Positions 22,001-35,100 of a stretch of DNA of 64,000 bases are shown one piece after another (positions within the stretch are counted from its first letter, which is position 1; each line of letters opens with the position of its first letter). Below the pieces are notes generated by a model. The model saw only the letters and a program-made list of their open reading frames with translations. It had not been told where the DNA came from and did no database searches. The translations under genes and the position numbers were made by a program. This DNA comes from Pseudocercospora fijiensis CIRAD86. Lineage: Eukaryota > Ascomycota > Dothideomycetes > Mycosphaerellales > Mycosphaerellaceae. The DNA is taken from NCBI RefSeq assembly GCF_000340215.1, contig NW_006921533.1:187616-251615 (forward strand). Direction: 5' to 3'.

Positions 22001-22965
22001 GCGATCGAGGGTTTTATTAATAAGCGGAAGTAGACAGCGGTCCTTAATAGTAACAGTATTAAGTCTACGGTAATTAACGCATAACCGTAGGCTACTATCC
22101 TTCTTTAGAACAAACAGGATTAGTATACTAGCAGGGCTGTTACTATACCGTATCCGGCTATTAGCTAGGTTTTCTTCTAGGTACTTACGTAATATAGTAA
22201 GCTCGCGCTTACTAAGGTTATAGAGTAGTCTAAAAGGAACCTCTTTACTCTCTATAATATCAATCTTATAGTCCGTCTCTTTAAATATAGGCAATTTCGA
22301 TGCTAAGTAGTGTTTAAATACATTAATATAGGTTTCTCGAATAGGTACTAGTATACGAGAGAGCTAATTAGGGTCTATACTATTAGGGGGTACAGGTTCA
22401 TCGTTATCTCTACCGAGAAGATTAGCTATCGGATTAGCTAAGGCAGGTATTAGGTTGCTAATAAACAGGACCCTAATATTATTAGGACACTCGCTAATAT
22501 CGATGTATTTAATATCCTCTCTCCTAGCGATTCTAAATCGCTATTATTAACTGCCTAAGTCTATAACTATAGCATAGTACTTAAGAACAGGGTTGCTAAT
22601 AATAATATCGGAGGGGAGGCTATCTATATCTACCGTATAGGTAGTAAAGTCTAGTAGGCGTTTATTTCCGAGGTCGTCCTTTAGAACTATAGGAATATAG
22701 TAGGCTCTATAGGTTAAGTGCCGAGCGTTATTAAACTAAGCAAGGGTTAGTATATTAGTTCTAGGCAATTGTCGGAGGTCTAATTGCTTAGCTAGGCGGT
22801 AATTAATAAGGGCGCTAACCGAATTTCCTAGATCTAGTATAACCTTAGTCTTATAATTATCTCTATATATGTCCTATATAAGACAGGTACGTATAATAGC
22901 TAGTATAATGTCGATGGTTTTACGCCGTACAAGGCTAATAGTTAGTACGGCGCTTACTCTTTTTT
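19052..22965 (-). pseudogene. pol: E2 pol, RIP-degraded
   Basis: Continues in the -1 frame from the gag A6 site (22960-22965 on the plus strand as T6). RT is best preserved at 22294-21920 and is followed by RNase H, a zinc-binding domain, the integrase core, and a chromodomain at about 19,250-19,130. The distance from the RT frame to the stop (19052-19054) is a multiple of three, so there is no indel; only stop substitutions break it. The YxDD box carries the same D-to-N change as the other copies. The RNase H-integrase linker is of the E3 type. Confidence 0.85.
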
Positions 22966-24481
22966 CGACTAATTAAAAGAGCCGACTAGGGTAGTATTAG
23001 CGGCTAAAAGGTGTTTCCTATGCTTAGCGGAAGTACGGTCAATTCGGGCCTAGTCCTTAGGCTTGTCGCATTAGCCTAGTAGATAGCTAGTGCTATTACA
23101 ATTGAAGCACTTCAATCCGGTTAGTAGACTACCGTAGCTGTTATTATTGTTAGTAGAGCGGTTAGTATTATAGGGATACGAGCCCCTTCTACGGCCCCTA
23201 TTACGGCCTCCTCTATATAGTCGCCGGCTACGGCCCCTTCTACGGTCGTTGTTACTATTCCTACTATTAGCATTATTGTCTTAGTAGGAACCTTAGTTTC
23301 CTCCGCGGCTACTACGATTACCGCGGTTAGTACTAGCTAGCCGGATCCTCGATTCTAGTCGTTATTAAAGCTAGATAGCTCGTTTAGCTGTTTCTACCTC
23401 GACTATGAATTGAATACGTATTAGGTTAGCCTATTTAAATATACGGCGGCGGTCTAATTCGAGAATAAGCTCCTATCTAAGCTTTAGGCGTATCTCTAAG
23501 ATCTATATAGAATTAGTCTTAGCCGGAAGGTTATCCTCGAGGGTCTTTAAATAGGCCTCGAATAAACGAGCCGATTAATTAGTCTTTTATTTAGCTCGAA
23601 GATATAGGTCCTAAGCATGTTATTGCCTTAGTATAGGGTTTCTAAGGGTATCTAGTATAATAGTTTTATAGGTTTGCTACTAAACAGCGGTCTAATTATC
23701 GAGGGAATTAAAATAGTTATCCTAGGTACGCTTTAGGTCTCTATTAATATACTATATAGTATAGACGACTAAGGAATAGTTATCTAGTAGCGCTCTCGGT
23801 ATATTGCGCTAGTTAAGCTCGTAGTTACGAATATAGTCGTTATATTGTTTCCGACTAGAGCTATCGAATACGGTATAATCCTTAAGTTTAGCATCCTTCT
23901 TTTAAATAGTTAGTATAGAAGGCCCTACTATTAGTTTAGTAGTAGTTGTCGGGGCTTCCTAAAGGCGGCGAAGCTCGAGAAGGTTATCCTTTAGCTATTG
24001 TTCTTAACGTAGGGCAGTAAGCCTGTTTTAAGTAGCTTCTTAAAGTCTCCCTAATAGTTAAGGGCTAAAGGCTAGTTAGCTATATCGTCGATTAACAATG
24101 TTGTTAAGAATGTCGTTAATAGGCAACTCTAGGTCGTTACCTAGAATTATAGGTTCTTCGGCAGGCTTAGTAGCAGGCTCTTTAGTAGGAGGCAATTTAG
24201 CAGGTGCTTTAGTAGGCACTTTAGTAGGTACTATGCTACTAGCATTGTCGTTGCTAGCGCTACTAGCGGCAGTACGGTTGTTGTTTTGTAATAAACCGGC
24301 TATTATAAGGGGCGACACTAATAATATATTGTTAGCCCCTAAGATACAGATATAGCGGAATTAGTAGATATCGGCTTAGTATACTTGACTTAGTATAATA
24401 GGCCGTATAGAAGGCCTTGCTTAATAATTGGTACGGTTGTTTCGATAGAATAGTACGTATAGGTCCCGTTCTTTAGGCGTA
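22954..24481 (-). pseudogene. gag: E2 gag, RIP-degraded
   Basis: Minus-strand nucleocapsid frame with the Pro/Thr/Lys repeat (24,190-24,260), an Asp/Leu-rich DLELPINDILNNIVNRRYS block, a CCHC knuckle near 23,105-23,065, and GAG TAA directly after the A6 site. The 5' end is uncertain, since the codon matching the E1/E4 ATG reads ACG here. Confidence 0.75.
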
Positions 24482-24564
24482 ATATAGTTAGATTAGTCTT
24501 ATTCGTAGCTATACCGCTAAAAGCTTGAAATAAGGACTATCTAGCTACTGCCCTTAAAGGGTAG

Positions 24565-24575
24565 ATCGAATACTA
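24565..24575 (-). promoter_or_regulatory. E2 self-primer binding site
   Basis: ATCGAATACTA on the plus strand (TAGTATTCGAT in the element sense) directly abuts the LTR and is complementary to LTR positions 24624-24634. Confidence 0.8.
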
Positions 24576-24772
24576 TATAAGAAGGGTATATTAGTAGGTA
24601 GATAGGGTAGTAGTAGGTACGAGTAGTATTCGATAAGGAGCTAGGAGGAGAGGGAGGAAGGTAGGCAAGTTAGCCTATTGCTAAGCGCTAAGCCCTGCCT
24701 AAGGCATTAAGACCCTAGCTTTACTCGAGCCCGGTTACATACTAATTACGTATAACCTCTTTAGTCCTAACA
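24576..24772 (-). repeat. E2 5' LTR
   Basis: 197 bp in reverse orientation ending CCTAACA, followed by target duplication TAAAG (24773-24777). Confidence 0.95.
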
Positions 24773-24777
24773 TAAAG

Positions 24778-25211
24778 TATATTTATATATTTACTATTAC
24801 TATACCCTTGCGAGTTCTCTTTAAAGACATTCTAGATACTTTATAAAAGATACTTACTTAGTTGTCTACGTATTAAACCCTAACGAATAGAATTTAAAAT
24901 TTCCTAAGAAATAAAAGCCGCCGATACTAAGTAGAATAATATTAATAGATTAAGAAGAGTTACGCCTATTACTAATAAAAAACGAGGAAATCTATAGAAG
25001 CTATCTTACCTCTTAATTCTATATAATTAATACGTAGAAAAGGCCTAGAGATAGATAATAGATTAGCCGACTTAAAAAGAATTTACGCTATATTAGCTAT
25101 ATACTCTATAAGTAGCGTACCTAGCAATTCTCTTAGATAAGTATAGAGATAGAACAAAGTAAAGTATAACTCTACTCGCTAGATAACGAACGAACCTACT
25201 TCTAGTACTAG
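24778..25211. other. AT-rich RIP-type spacer between E2 and E3
   Basis: About 430 bp with no open frame; same composition as the other spacers. Just 3' of it lies the E3 target duplication TCTTA (25212-25216). Confidence 0.5.
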
Positions 25212-25216
25212 TCTTA

Positions 25217-25413
25217 TATTAGGACTAAAGAGGTTATACGTGATTAGTATGTAACCGGGCTCGAGTAAAGCTAGGGTCTTGATGCCTTAGGCAGGGCTTG
25301 GCGCTTAGTAATAGGCCAACTTGCCTACCTTCCTCCCTCTCCTCCTAGCTCCTTATCGAATACTACTTGTACCTACTACTACCCTATCTACCTACTAATA
25401 TACCCTTCTTATA
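25217..25413 (+). repeat. E3 5' LTR
   Basis: 197 bp beginning TATTAGG (TGTTAG after RIP) and ending CTTCTTATA. Carries ATCGAATACTA at 25355-25365, complementary to the following primer site. Confidence 0.93.
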
Positions 25414-25424
25414 TAGTATTCGAT
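25414..25424 (+). promoter_or_regulatory. E3 self-primer binding site
   Basis: TAGTATTCGAT immediately after the LTR, an 11-nt exact complement of LTR positions 25355-25365. Confidence 0.8.
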
Positions 25425-25508
25425 CTACCCTTTAAGGGTAGTAGCTAGATAGTCCTTATTTCAAGCTTTTAGCGGTATAGCTACGAACAAGACTAATCTA
25501 ACTATATT

Positions 25509-27035
25509 GCGCCTAAAGAACGGGACCTATACGTACTATTCTATCGAAACAACTATACCAATTATTAAGCAAGGCCTTCTATACGGCCTATTATACTAAG
25601 TTAAGCATACTAGGCCGATATCTACTAATTCCGCTATATCCGTATCTTAGGGGCTAATAATATATTATCGGTATCGCCCCTTATAATAGCCGGTTTATTA
25701 CGAAACAACAACCGCGGCGCCGCTAGCAGCGCTAGCAAAAACAACACTAGTAGCACAGTGCCTACCGAAGTACCTACTAAATTGCCTACTAAAGCACCTA
25801 CTAAAGTACCTACTAAGGAACCTGCTACTAGGCCTGCCGAAGAACCTATAGTTCTAGGTAACGACCTAGAGTTGCCTATTAACGATATACTTAACAATAT
25901 TGTTAATCGACGATATAGCTAGCTAGCCTTTAGCCCTTAACTAGTAGGGAGACTTTAAGAAGCTACTTAAAATAGGCTTACTACCCTACGTTAAGAACAA
26001 TAGCTAAAGGATAACCTTCTCGAGCTTCGCCGCCTATAGGAAGCCCTAACAACTACTACTAGACTAGAACTAGTAGCAGGACCTTCTATTTAAAAGAAGG
26101 ATGCTAAGCTTAAAGACTGTACCGTGTTTAACGGCTCTAGTCGAAAGCAATACAACGACTATATCCGTAACTGCGAGCTTAATTAGCGAAACGCGCTAAG
26201 GGCCCTTCTAGACGACTACTCGTTAGTCGTCTATACTATGCAATACATTAATAGAGACCTAAAGCGCACCTAGGATAACTATTTCGACTCCCTTACTAAT
26301 TAGACCGCTATTTAGTAGCAAGACTATAAGACTATTATACTAGATACCCTTAGAAACCCTATACTAAGGCAACAATACGCTTAGGACTAATACCTTCGAG
26401 CTAAACAAAAGACTAATTAATCGGCTCGCTTATTTAAGGCCTATTTAAAGACCCTCGAGGACGATTTGCTAGCTAAGACCGACTCTATCTAGATTTCCGA
26501 AATACGCCCTAAATTGCGATAGGAATTAGTCCTTAAATTAGACCGCTATCGCGTATTCGAACAGACTAATCTAACGCGTATTTAATTTATAGTCGAAGTA
26601 GAAACAGCCGAACGGGCTGTTTAGCTCTAATAGCGACTAGAATCGAGGATCCTACTAGCTAGTACTAACCGCGGTAACCGTAGTACCCGCGGAGGAAACT
26701 AAGGTTCTACCTAAAACAATAATACTAACAATAGAAACAGTAATAGCGACCGTAGAAGAGGCCGTAGCTGGCGGCTATATAGAGGAGGCCGCGATAGGGG
26801 CCGTAGAAGGGGCTCGTATCCCTACAATACTAACCGCTCTACTAATAATAATAATAGCTACGGTAGTCTACTAACCGGATTGAAGTGCTTCAATTGTAAT
26901 AGTACTAGCTATCTACTAGGCTAATACGACAAACCTAAGGACTAGGCCCGAATTAATCGTACTTCCGCTAAACACCGAAAGCACCTCTTAGCGGCTAACG
27001 CTACCCCTATAGGCCAACCTTCGAAAAAAGAGTAA
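25509..27035 (+). pseudogene. gag: E3 gag, RIP-degraded
   Basis: Nucleocapsid frame with a Pro/Thr/Lys repeat (about 25,760-25,830), an Arg/Gly-rich region, and a CCHC knuckle from 26886. Ends with A6 (27024-27029), GAG, TAA (27033-27035). The codon matching the E1/E4 ATG is GCG here, so the start is unresolved. Many TAG/TAA stops of RIP type. Confidence 0.75.
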
Positions 27036-30000
27036 GCGCCGTACTAACTATTAGCCTTGTACGGCGTAAGACTATCGACATTATGCTAGCTATTATACGT
27101 ACCTGTCTTATATCTAGGCGCGACACTAACTATAAGGCAAAGGTTATACTAGACCCCGGAAATTCAGTTAGCGTCCTTATTAACTATCGCTTAGCTAAGC
27201 AATTAGACCTCCGACAATTGCCTAGGACTAATATGCTAGTCCTTGCTTAGTTTAATAACGCTCGGCACTTAACCTATAGGGCCTACTATGTTCCTATAGT
27301 TCTAAAAGACGACCTCGGAAATAAACGCCTACTAAACTTTACTACCTACGCGGTAGATATAGATAGCCTCCTATCCGATATTGTTATTAGCAACCCTGTT
27401 CTTAAGTACTATACTATAGTTATAGACTTAGGCAGTTAACAATAGCGATTTAGAATCGCTAGGAAAGAGGACATTAAACACATTAATGTTAGCGAGAGCC
27501 CTAATAATATTAGGGTCCTATTTATTAGCAACCTAACCCTAGCTAATCCGACGGCCGACCTACTCGGTAGTAATAACGATAAACTAGTGCCCCCTAATAG
27601 CATAGATCCTAAACAACTTAAGCGTATACTAGAACCTATTCGAGAGACCTATATTAATGTGTTTAAATACTACTTAGTATCGATATTGCCTATATTTAAA
27701 GAGACGGATTATAAGATTGATATTATAGAGGGTAAGAAGGTTCCTTTTAGCCCCCTCTATAACCTTAGTAAGCGAGAGCTTGCTATATTGCGTAAGTACC
27801 TAGAGGAAAACCTAGCTAATAGTCGAATTCGGTATAGTAATAGCCCTGCTAGTGCACCTATCCTGTTCGTACTAAAGAAGGATAGTAGCCTACGCCTATA
27901 TATCGACTATCGCGGGCTTAATACTATTACTATTAAAGACCGCTATCTACTCCCCCTTATTAATAAGACCCTCGATCGCCTTTCTAAGGCTTACTACTAT
28001 ACTATACTAGACATTAAGGATACGTACTATCGTATCCGCATTCGTAAGGGTAACGAATAGAAAACAGCCTTCTGTACTCGCTATAGCTATTTCGAGTACT
28101 TAGTTATGCTATTCGGCTTAGTAAACGCCTCTATAACATTCTAGTCCTATATTAATCGGGCCCTATTAGGCCTATTAGACCACCTCTATATAGTTTACTT
28201 AGATAACATCCTAGTCTATACCTATTTACCTTACATTATAGAGCACTAGGCTATAGTACGTAAAGTCCTCGACCGCCTACGGGCCTATAGCCTATATTAT
28301 AAGCCTTCTAAATGTACCTTTGCTACTAAAGAAGTGTCCTTCCTTAGCTTCCTCGTATTAACCGAGGGTATTAAGGCTAACCCTAACCGGATTAAAACAA
28401 TTACTAAATAGCCTACTCCTACGTCTATTAAGGAGCTTTAATTATTCCTAGGTTTTGCTAACTTCTACCGTCGGTTTATTAAGGGCTATTCGAGGCACGT
28501 AATACTACTAACTAAGCTTACTAAAACTAAGGCTAATCTATCTAGAGAGTTTAGATAGACTAATAAGATATAAGCCGCTTTTAACGGTCTAAAGCAACGC
28601 TTTACTAAAGTCCCCTTGTTGTACTATTTCGTACTAAGTAAACAGATCCGAATCGAGACTAACGCTTTACAGTTCGCTATATTAGCTATTATGTTATAGT
28701 AGGCTAATAACACCTACTAGCACCCGATTGCCTTCTTCTCGAGGAAGATAATTAATACTAAACGTCGCTACGAGACCTACGAGTAAGAGCTCCTAGCTAT
28801 TATCGAGGCCTTTAAGCACTAGCGCTACTATCTCGATAGTATATAGCATACCATTTAGGTCTATACGGACTATAACAACCTCCGTAGAATTACGAAGGTT
28901 ACTAGGGTTATAGGTCGATAGGCTAGATAGGCCGTCTACCTCGCTAGGTTTAATTTTAATATATTATATCGGCTAGGCGTAAGCAACCCTACTAATAGCC
29001 TATCGAGGCGACCTAATTACGATAGCGGGACTTAGCAATCCATTAATTTATTATTTCTAACCCTATAGTATAAGATTGCTATAGCCCGTATTGTTAATAA
29101 GTAAACGTAGGATAAGCGGACCTCCGGACCCCGCGGCGGCAACAAATACTATAGCGGAGTTGTCGTTCTTCTAGTATACGTTAAAAAGAACGTAGATCGC
29201 TCGAGCTATAACGACTCGATTAAAGATATTACTATCTATAGCGATAGTACTATAGAAGAGGTTGCAGTTAATCCGGCTACTAGTACTATTAGATATATAT
29301 AATACGTACCTCGTTTAATAGCGAGGGTACTATTAAATAACCTTGCAAATAGGGATAGTTAATCGTTTATAGATAAGCTATTACGTACTTAGTAGAGGGA
29401 CGCCTTTGCTATCGAGCGTATTAATAGGCTTGTAAGTAGACGGGCGACTCGATCTAGTAAGAGTAATAGTTAGTCGATCGACGACAAAGGTTACTTAAAG
29501 TTTAAGGGCAGATACTATGTCCCCGCTAAACAATCGATTAGACAAGAGCTTTTAAAGAGGCACTATAATAGTAAGCTCGCTAGTTACTATAGTATAGAGA
29601 GGTCGCACGAGTTACTATCGCGTATATACTACTAGCTAAATAGTAAGCGGTATATAAAGGAGTATATACAGACCTATATAGTATACTAGCGAGTTAAAGT
29701 ACTAAAGCACTTACTATTTAGCGAGTTGTCTTTACTCCCTATTCTAAAGAAGCCTTTTATAGAGCTTATAATAGACTTTATTATAGGTCTTCCCCCTACT
29801 AAGCGAAGAGGGAGCAAAGACGTCTTTAACGCTATACTAGTTATTATAGACCGATTTACTAAGGGTACTCGCTATATTCCTACTCGGAAGGACTAGACGG
29901 CTATTAATATAGCTAAAGCACTATAGAACAACATCTTCTATAGCTATTAGGGAATCCCTAAAGGGATAGTCTCCGATAGAGGCTCGATATTTATATCTTA

Positions 30001-30306
30001 CTATTAGAGTAAGATATGCCTATAGCTAAGACTTAAGTATCGCCTGTCTATAGCGTTCTATCTATAAATAGATAGCTAGACCGAGAGGCAAAATGCTACG
30101 CTATAGCAGTACCTACGTAGCTACATTAATAAGAACCCTAACGACTAGTTTAACCTCCTATAACTAGCCGAATTCGTATATAACAATAGTGTCTACTTAT
30201 CTACTAAGGTTTTACCTTATTTCGCTATAATAGGCTAGAACGCTACTATACTATAAGACCCCCTATCGCTCGAGGTCGAGCGTAAGGAAAGGGAAGCGGG
30301 TTAACC
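27029..30306 (+). pseudogene. pol: E3 pol, 5' part (protease, RT, RNase H, integrase core)
   Basis: In the -1 frame relative to gag. RT has a stop-free run at 27587-28060, RNase H is at about 28,640-29,000, and the integrase zinc and core domains are at about 29,540-30,250. Broken by RIP stops and by E4 inserted at the target TAACC (30302-30306). The last codons before the break correspond to the linker between integrase core and chromodomain. Confidence 0.85.
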
Positions 30307-30504
30307 TGTTAGGACTAAAGAGGTTATACGTGATTAGTATGTAGCCGGGCTCGAGTGAAGCTAGGGTCTCGATGCCTTAGGTAGGACTTAGCGCTTAGCG
30401 TTAGGCTAACTAGCCTGCCTTCCTCCCTCTCCTCTTAGATCTCTATCGAATACTATACTAATTTACTACTACCCTATCTACCTACTAATATAACCCTTCT
30501 TATA
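30307..30504 (+). repeat. E4 5' LTR
   Basis: 198 bp from TGTTAGG to CTTCTTATA. The 5' half resembles the E2/E3 LTR type (GGACTAAAGAGGTTATACG) and the 3' half the E1 type (GCGTTAGGCTAACTAGCC). Contains ATCGAATACTA at 30445-30455. Confidence 0.95.
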
Positions 30505-30515
30505 TAGTATTCGAT
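30505..30515 (+). promoter_or_regulatory. E4 self-primer binding site
   Basis: TAGTATTCGAT directly after the LTR, exact complement of LTR positions 30445-30455. Confidence 0.8.
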
Positions 30516-30600
30516 CTACCCTCTAAGGGCAGCAGCTAGATAGTCCTTATTTTAAGCTTTCAGCGGTATAGCTACGAAAAACTATCGGTTTAACTATATT

Positions 30601-32136
30601 ATGCCCGAAGAACGGGACTTATACGTACCATTCCACTAAAACAACCGTACCAATTATTAAGCAAGGCCTTCTATACAGCCTATTATACTGAGTTAAGCAC
30701 ATTAGGCCGATACTCGCTAATTCCACTACATCCGCACTATAAGGGGCTATAATACATTATTAGTGCTACCCCTTATTATAATAGCCGGTTTATTACGAAG
30801 CAACAATAACCGTGCTGCCGCTAGCAGCGCTAGCAATAACAACGCTAGTAGTATAGTACCTGCTAAAGTGCCTACTAAAGCACCTACTAAAGTACCTGCT
30901 AAAGAGCCTGCTACTAGGCCTGCCGAAGAACCTATAGTTCTAGGCGACGATCTAGAATTGCCTATTAACGACATTCTTAACAATATTGTTAATCGACGAT
31001 ATAGCTAACTAGCCTTTAGGCCCTAGCTAGTAGCGAGACTTTAGGAAGCTACTTAAAACAGGCTCGCTGCTCTACGCTAAGAACAATAGCTAAAGGATAA
31101 TCTCCTTAAGATTCGTCGCCTTTAGGAGGCCCTAATAACTAATACTAAGCCGATAGTAGGGCCGTCCTTACTATTAGTCCTAGTCTAGAAGAAGGATGCT
31201 AAACTTAAGGACTACACCGTGTTTAATAGCTCTAGTCGAAAGCAATACAATAACTATATTCGTAACTATAAGCTTAACTAGCGTAATACACCGAGGGCGC
31301 TGCTAGATAACTATTCCTTAGTTGTCTATACTATGCAGTATATTAACGGTGACCCTAAGCGTACATAGGATAACTATTTTAATTCCCTTTACGACTAGAC
31401 CGCTGTTTAATAGTAGGATTACAAGACTATTATGCTAAACACCCTTAGCAACCCTATATTGCGCTAGTAGTACGCCTAAGACTAATACCTACGTGCTAAG
31501 CAAAAGGCCGACTAAACCTCTCGATCCTTCGAGGCCTATCTAAAGACCCTTAAGGACGATTTGCTACCTAAGACCGACTCTATCTAGATATCTAAGATAC
31601 GACCTAAACTAAGATAGGAACTAGTCCTTAAATTAGACCGCCGCCGTGTGTTCGAATAGGCCAATCTTATACGTATTCAATTTATAGTTAAAGTAGAGAC
31701 TATAGAGCGTATAGTATAGCTATAGTAACGGTTAGAATCTAAGATACGACTATCTACTAACCGTAGCCGCGGTAGAAACTAAGGAGGTACTCCCTAAACT
31801 AACACTGCTAACAATAGAAACAGTAACGACCAACGTGGAAGAGGTAGGGGCCGATACCGCGGTAGAAACCCCTAGCGAGGAAGAGGATAAGGAAGGGGCT
31901 TATTTCTATATACCCCTAATCGTTCATCCAATTCTAGCACTAATTCGAGCGGACCTAGTAGTGCCCTAACTAGATACAAGTGCTTCAATTGTGATAGTAC
32001 TACTCATTTACTAGGCTAATGTAATAGGCCTCGAGACTAGGCCCGAGTCGACCGTGCTACCGCTAAATACCGAAAGCACCTCTTAGCCGCTAATGCTACC
32101 CCTATTAGCCCTTCTAACTATTCGAAAAAAGAGTAA
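30601..32136 (+). pseudogene. gag: E4 gag, RIP-degraded
   Basis: 512-codon frame from ATG 30601 (MPEERDLYV) to TAA 32134-32136. It contains a Pro/Thr/Lys repeat (30,860-30,930), a capsid-like part, Arg/Gly-rich repeats (31,830-31,900), and a CCHC knuckle starting at 31981 (CFNCDSTTH, then Cys). It ends at A6 (32125-32130). All breaks are single-base RIP stops. Confidence 0.8.
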
Positions 32137-35100
32137 GCGCCGTACTAACTATTAGCCTTGTGCGGCGTAAGACTATCGACATTGTACTAGCTATAATACG
32201 CTCCTGCCTTATATAGGATACGAAGGGCACTACCTATTAAACTAAGGTTATACTAGATCTAGGAAATTCAGTTAGTGCCCTTATTAGCTATCGCCTAGCT
32301 AAGCAATTAGACCTTCGACAACTGCCGAAGACTGACCTGCCAACCCTTACTTAGTTTAATAACGCTCGGCACTTAACCTATAGGGCCTACTATATTCCTA
32401 TAGCTCTAAAGGACGACCTCGGAAATAAACGCCTACTAGACTTTACTGCCTACGCAGTAGATATAGACAGCCTCCTATCCGATATTGTTATTAGCAACCC
32501 TATTCTCAAGTACTACGCTATAGCTATAGACCTAGGCCTCTAGAAGTAGCGATTTAGAATCGCTAGGAAAGAGGACATTAAATATATTAATGTTAGCGAG
32601 TGCCCTAACGATATTAGGGTCCTGTTTATTAGCAACCTAATACCTGCCTTAGCTAATCCGACTACCGACCTACTCGGTAGTAATAACGATGAATCTATGC
32701 CCCCTAATGATCCTAATTAGCTTGCTCGTATACTAGAGCCTATCCGAGAGACCTACATTAATGTGTTTAAACACTACTTAGCATCGACATTGCCTATATT
32801 CAAAGAGACAGACTATAAGATTGACATTATAGAGGGCAAAGAGGTTCCTTTTAGCCCCCTCTACAACCTTAGTAAACGAGAGCTTGCTATATTGCGTAAG
32901 TACCTAGAGGAAAACCTAGCTAATAGTCGCATTCGGTATAGTAACAGCCCTACTAGCGCCCCTATCCTGTTCGTACTAAAGAAGGACGGTAGCCTACGCC
33001 TATATATTAATTATCGTAGGCTTAACGCTGTTACTATCAAAGACCGCTGTCTACTTCCTCTTATTAATAAGACCCTCGATCGCCTTTCTAGTGCTTACTA
33101 CTATACTACATTGGACATTAAGGATGTATACTATCGCATTCGCATCCGTAAGGGCGATAAATGGAAAACAGCCTTTCGTACTCGTTATAGGCATTTCGAG
33201 TACTTAGTTATACTATTCGGCTTAGCTAATGCCCCTGTAACGTTCTAGTCCTATATTAATCGGGCCCTTTCGGGCCTATTAGACTATCTCTGTATAGTTT
33301 ACCTAGATAACATCCTAGTCTATATACATTCACCTAATATTGTAGAACACTAGGCCGTAGTACGTAAGGTCCTCGACCGCCTACGGACCTATAGACTATA
33401 TTGCAAGCCTTCTAAATGTACCTTCGCTGCTAAGGAGGTGTCCTTCCTTAGCTTCCTCGTATTAACTAAGGGTGTTAAGGCTGATCCTAACCGGATTAAG
33501 ACTATTACTAAGTGGCTAACGCCTACTAGTATTAAGGAGCTTCAATTATTCCTAGGTTTTACTAACTTCTATCGTCGCTTTATTAAGGGCTATTTACAAT
33601 ACGTAATGCCTCTAACTAAGCTTACTAAAACCAAGGCTAACCCGACTAGAGAGTTTAGATAGACTAATAAGGCTTAAGCCGCTTTTAACGGTCTAAAGCA
33701 ACGCTTTACTAAAGTCCCCTTATTATACTACTTTGTACTAAGCAAACCAATTCATATTAAGACTAACGCTTTATAGTTCGCTATATCGGCTATTATGTTA
33801 TAGCAATTAGATAAGGACTATTACTAGTACCTAATTGCCTTCTTTTTACGAAAGATAATTGATGCTAAACGTCGCTACGAGACCTACGAGCAAGAGCTCC
33901 TAGCTATTGTCGAGGCCTTTAAGCACTAGCGCTACTATCTCGATAGTGCTTAGTATACTATTCAGGTCTATATAGACTATAACAACCTCCGTAGCATTAC
34001 TAAGGTTACTAGGGTTATAGGTCGATAGGCTAGATAGGCCGTCTACCTCGCCGGGTTCGATTTTAATATATTATATCGGTTAGGCGTAAGCAACCCTACT
34101 AATAGCCTATCGAGGCGGCCTAATTACAATAGCGAGACCTAGTACATTAATTCTTTGTTTCCAACCCTATAGTATAAGATCGCTATAGCCTGTATTATTA
34201 ATAAGCAAGCGTAGGATAAGCGGCTTACCGGACTCCGCGACGGCTTAAAGCATATTAATGCTCTTACTATATTAATAGTGCGTATTAAGGCAAGGGCTAA
34301 GGATACAGATAGGAGAAGTTATAATAACTCCCTAGTCGATATCGCAATATATAGTAATAGCGATAGCACTAATGCAGTTAATCCGGCTACTAGTGCTATT
34401 AGATATATATAATGCGTACCTCGTTTAATAGCGAGGGTGCTATTAAATAACCTTATAAATAGGGATAGTCAATCGTTTATAGATAAGCTGTTACGTACTT
34501 AGTAGAGGGACGCCTTTGCTGCTAAACGTATCGATAGGCTTATAAGTAGGCGGAAGACTCGATCTAGTAAGAGCAATAATTAGTCGATCGATAACAAAGG
34601 TTATTTGAAGTTTAAGGGCAGATACTATATCCCCGCTAAACATTCGATCCGATAAGAACTTCTTAAGCGACACTATAATAGTAAGCTTGCCGGTTACTAT
34701 AGTATAGAGAGGTCGCACGAGCTACTATCGCGTACATACTACTAGCTAAATAGTAAGCGGGACATAAAGGACTACGTAAATACGTATACCGTATGTTAAC
34801 GAGTTAAAGCACCGAAGCACTTACTATTCGGCGAGTTGTCTTCGCTCCCTATTCTAAAGAAGCTATTTGCTAAGCTAATAATAGACTTTATTATAGGCCT
34901 TCCGCCTACTAAGCGTAGGGGTAGCAAGGACGTATATAATACTATCCTTGTTATAGTAGATCGATTTACTAAAGGCGCGCGATACATCCCGGCGCGCAAG
35001 GATTGGACTGCTATTAATATAGTAGAGGCGCTGTAGACTAATATCTTCTATACCTATTAGGGAACCCCTAAGGGGATAGTCTCCGATAGGGGCTCGACAT

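Larger units (their letters stand above)
17636..24772 (-). mobile_element. E2: full-length chromodomain Ty3/gypsy element, minus strand, RIP-inactivated
   Basis: 7,137 bp with 197-bp LTRs (17636-17832 and 24576-24772) and target duplication TAAAG (17631-17635 and 24773-24777). Same internal order as E1, read on the minus strand. The pol frame is uninterrupted by indels from RT to the stop at 19052-19054; damage is by RIP stops only. Belongs with E3 by LTR sequence and by the RNase H-integrase linker. Confidence 0.95.
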
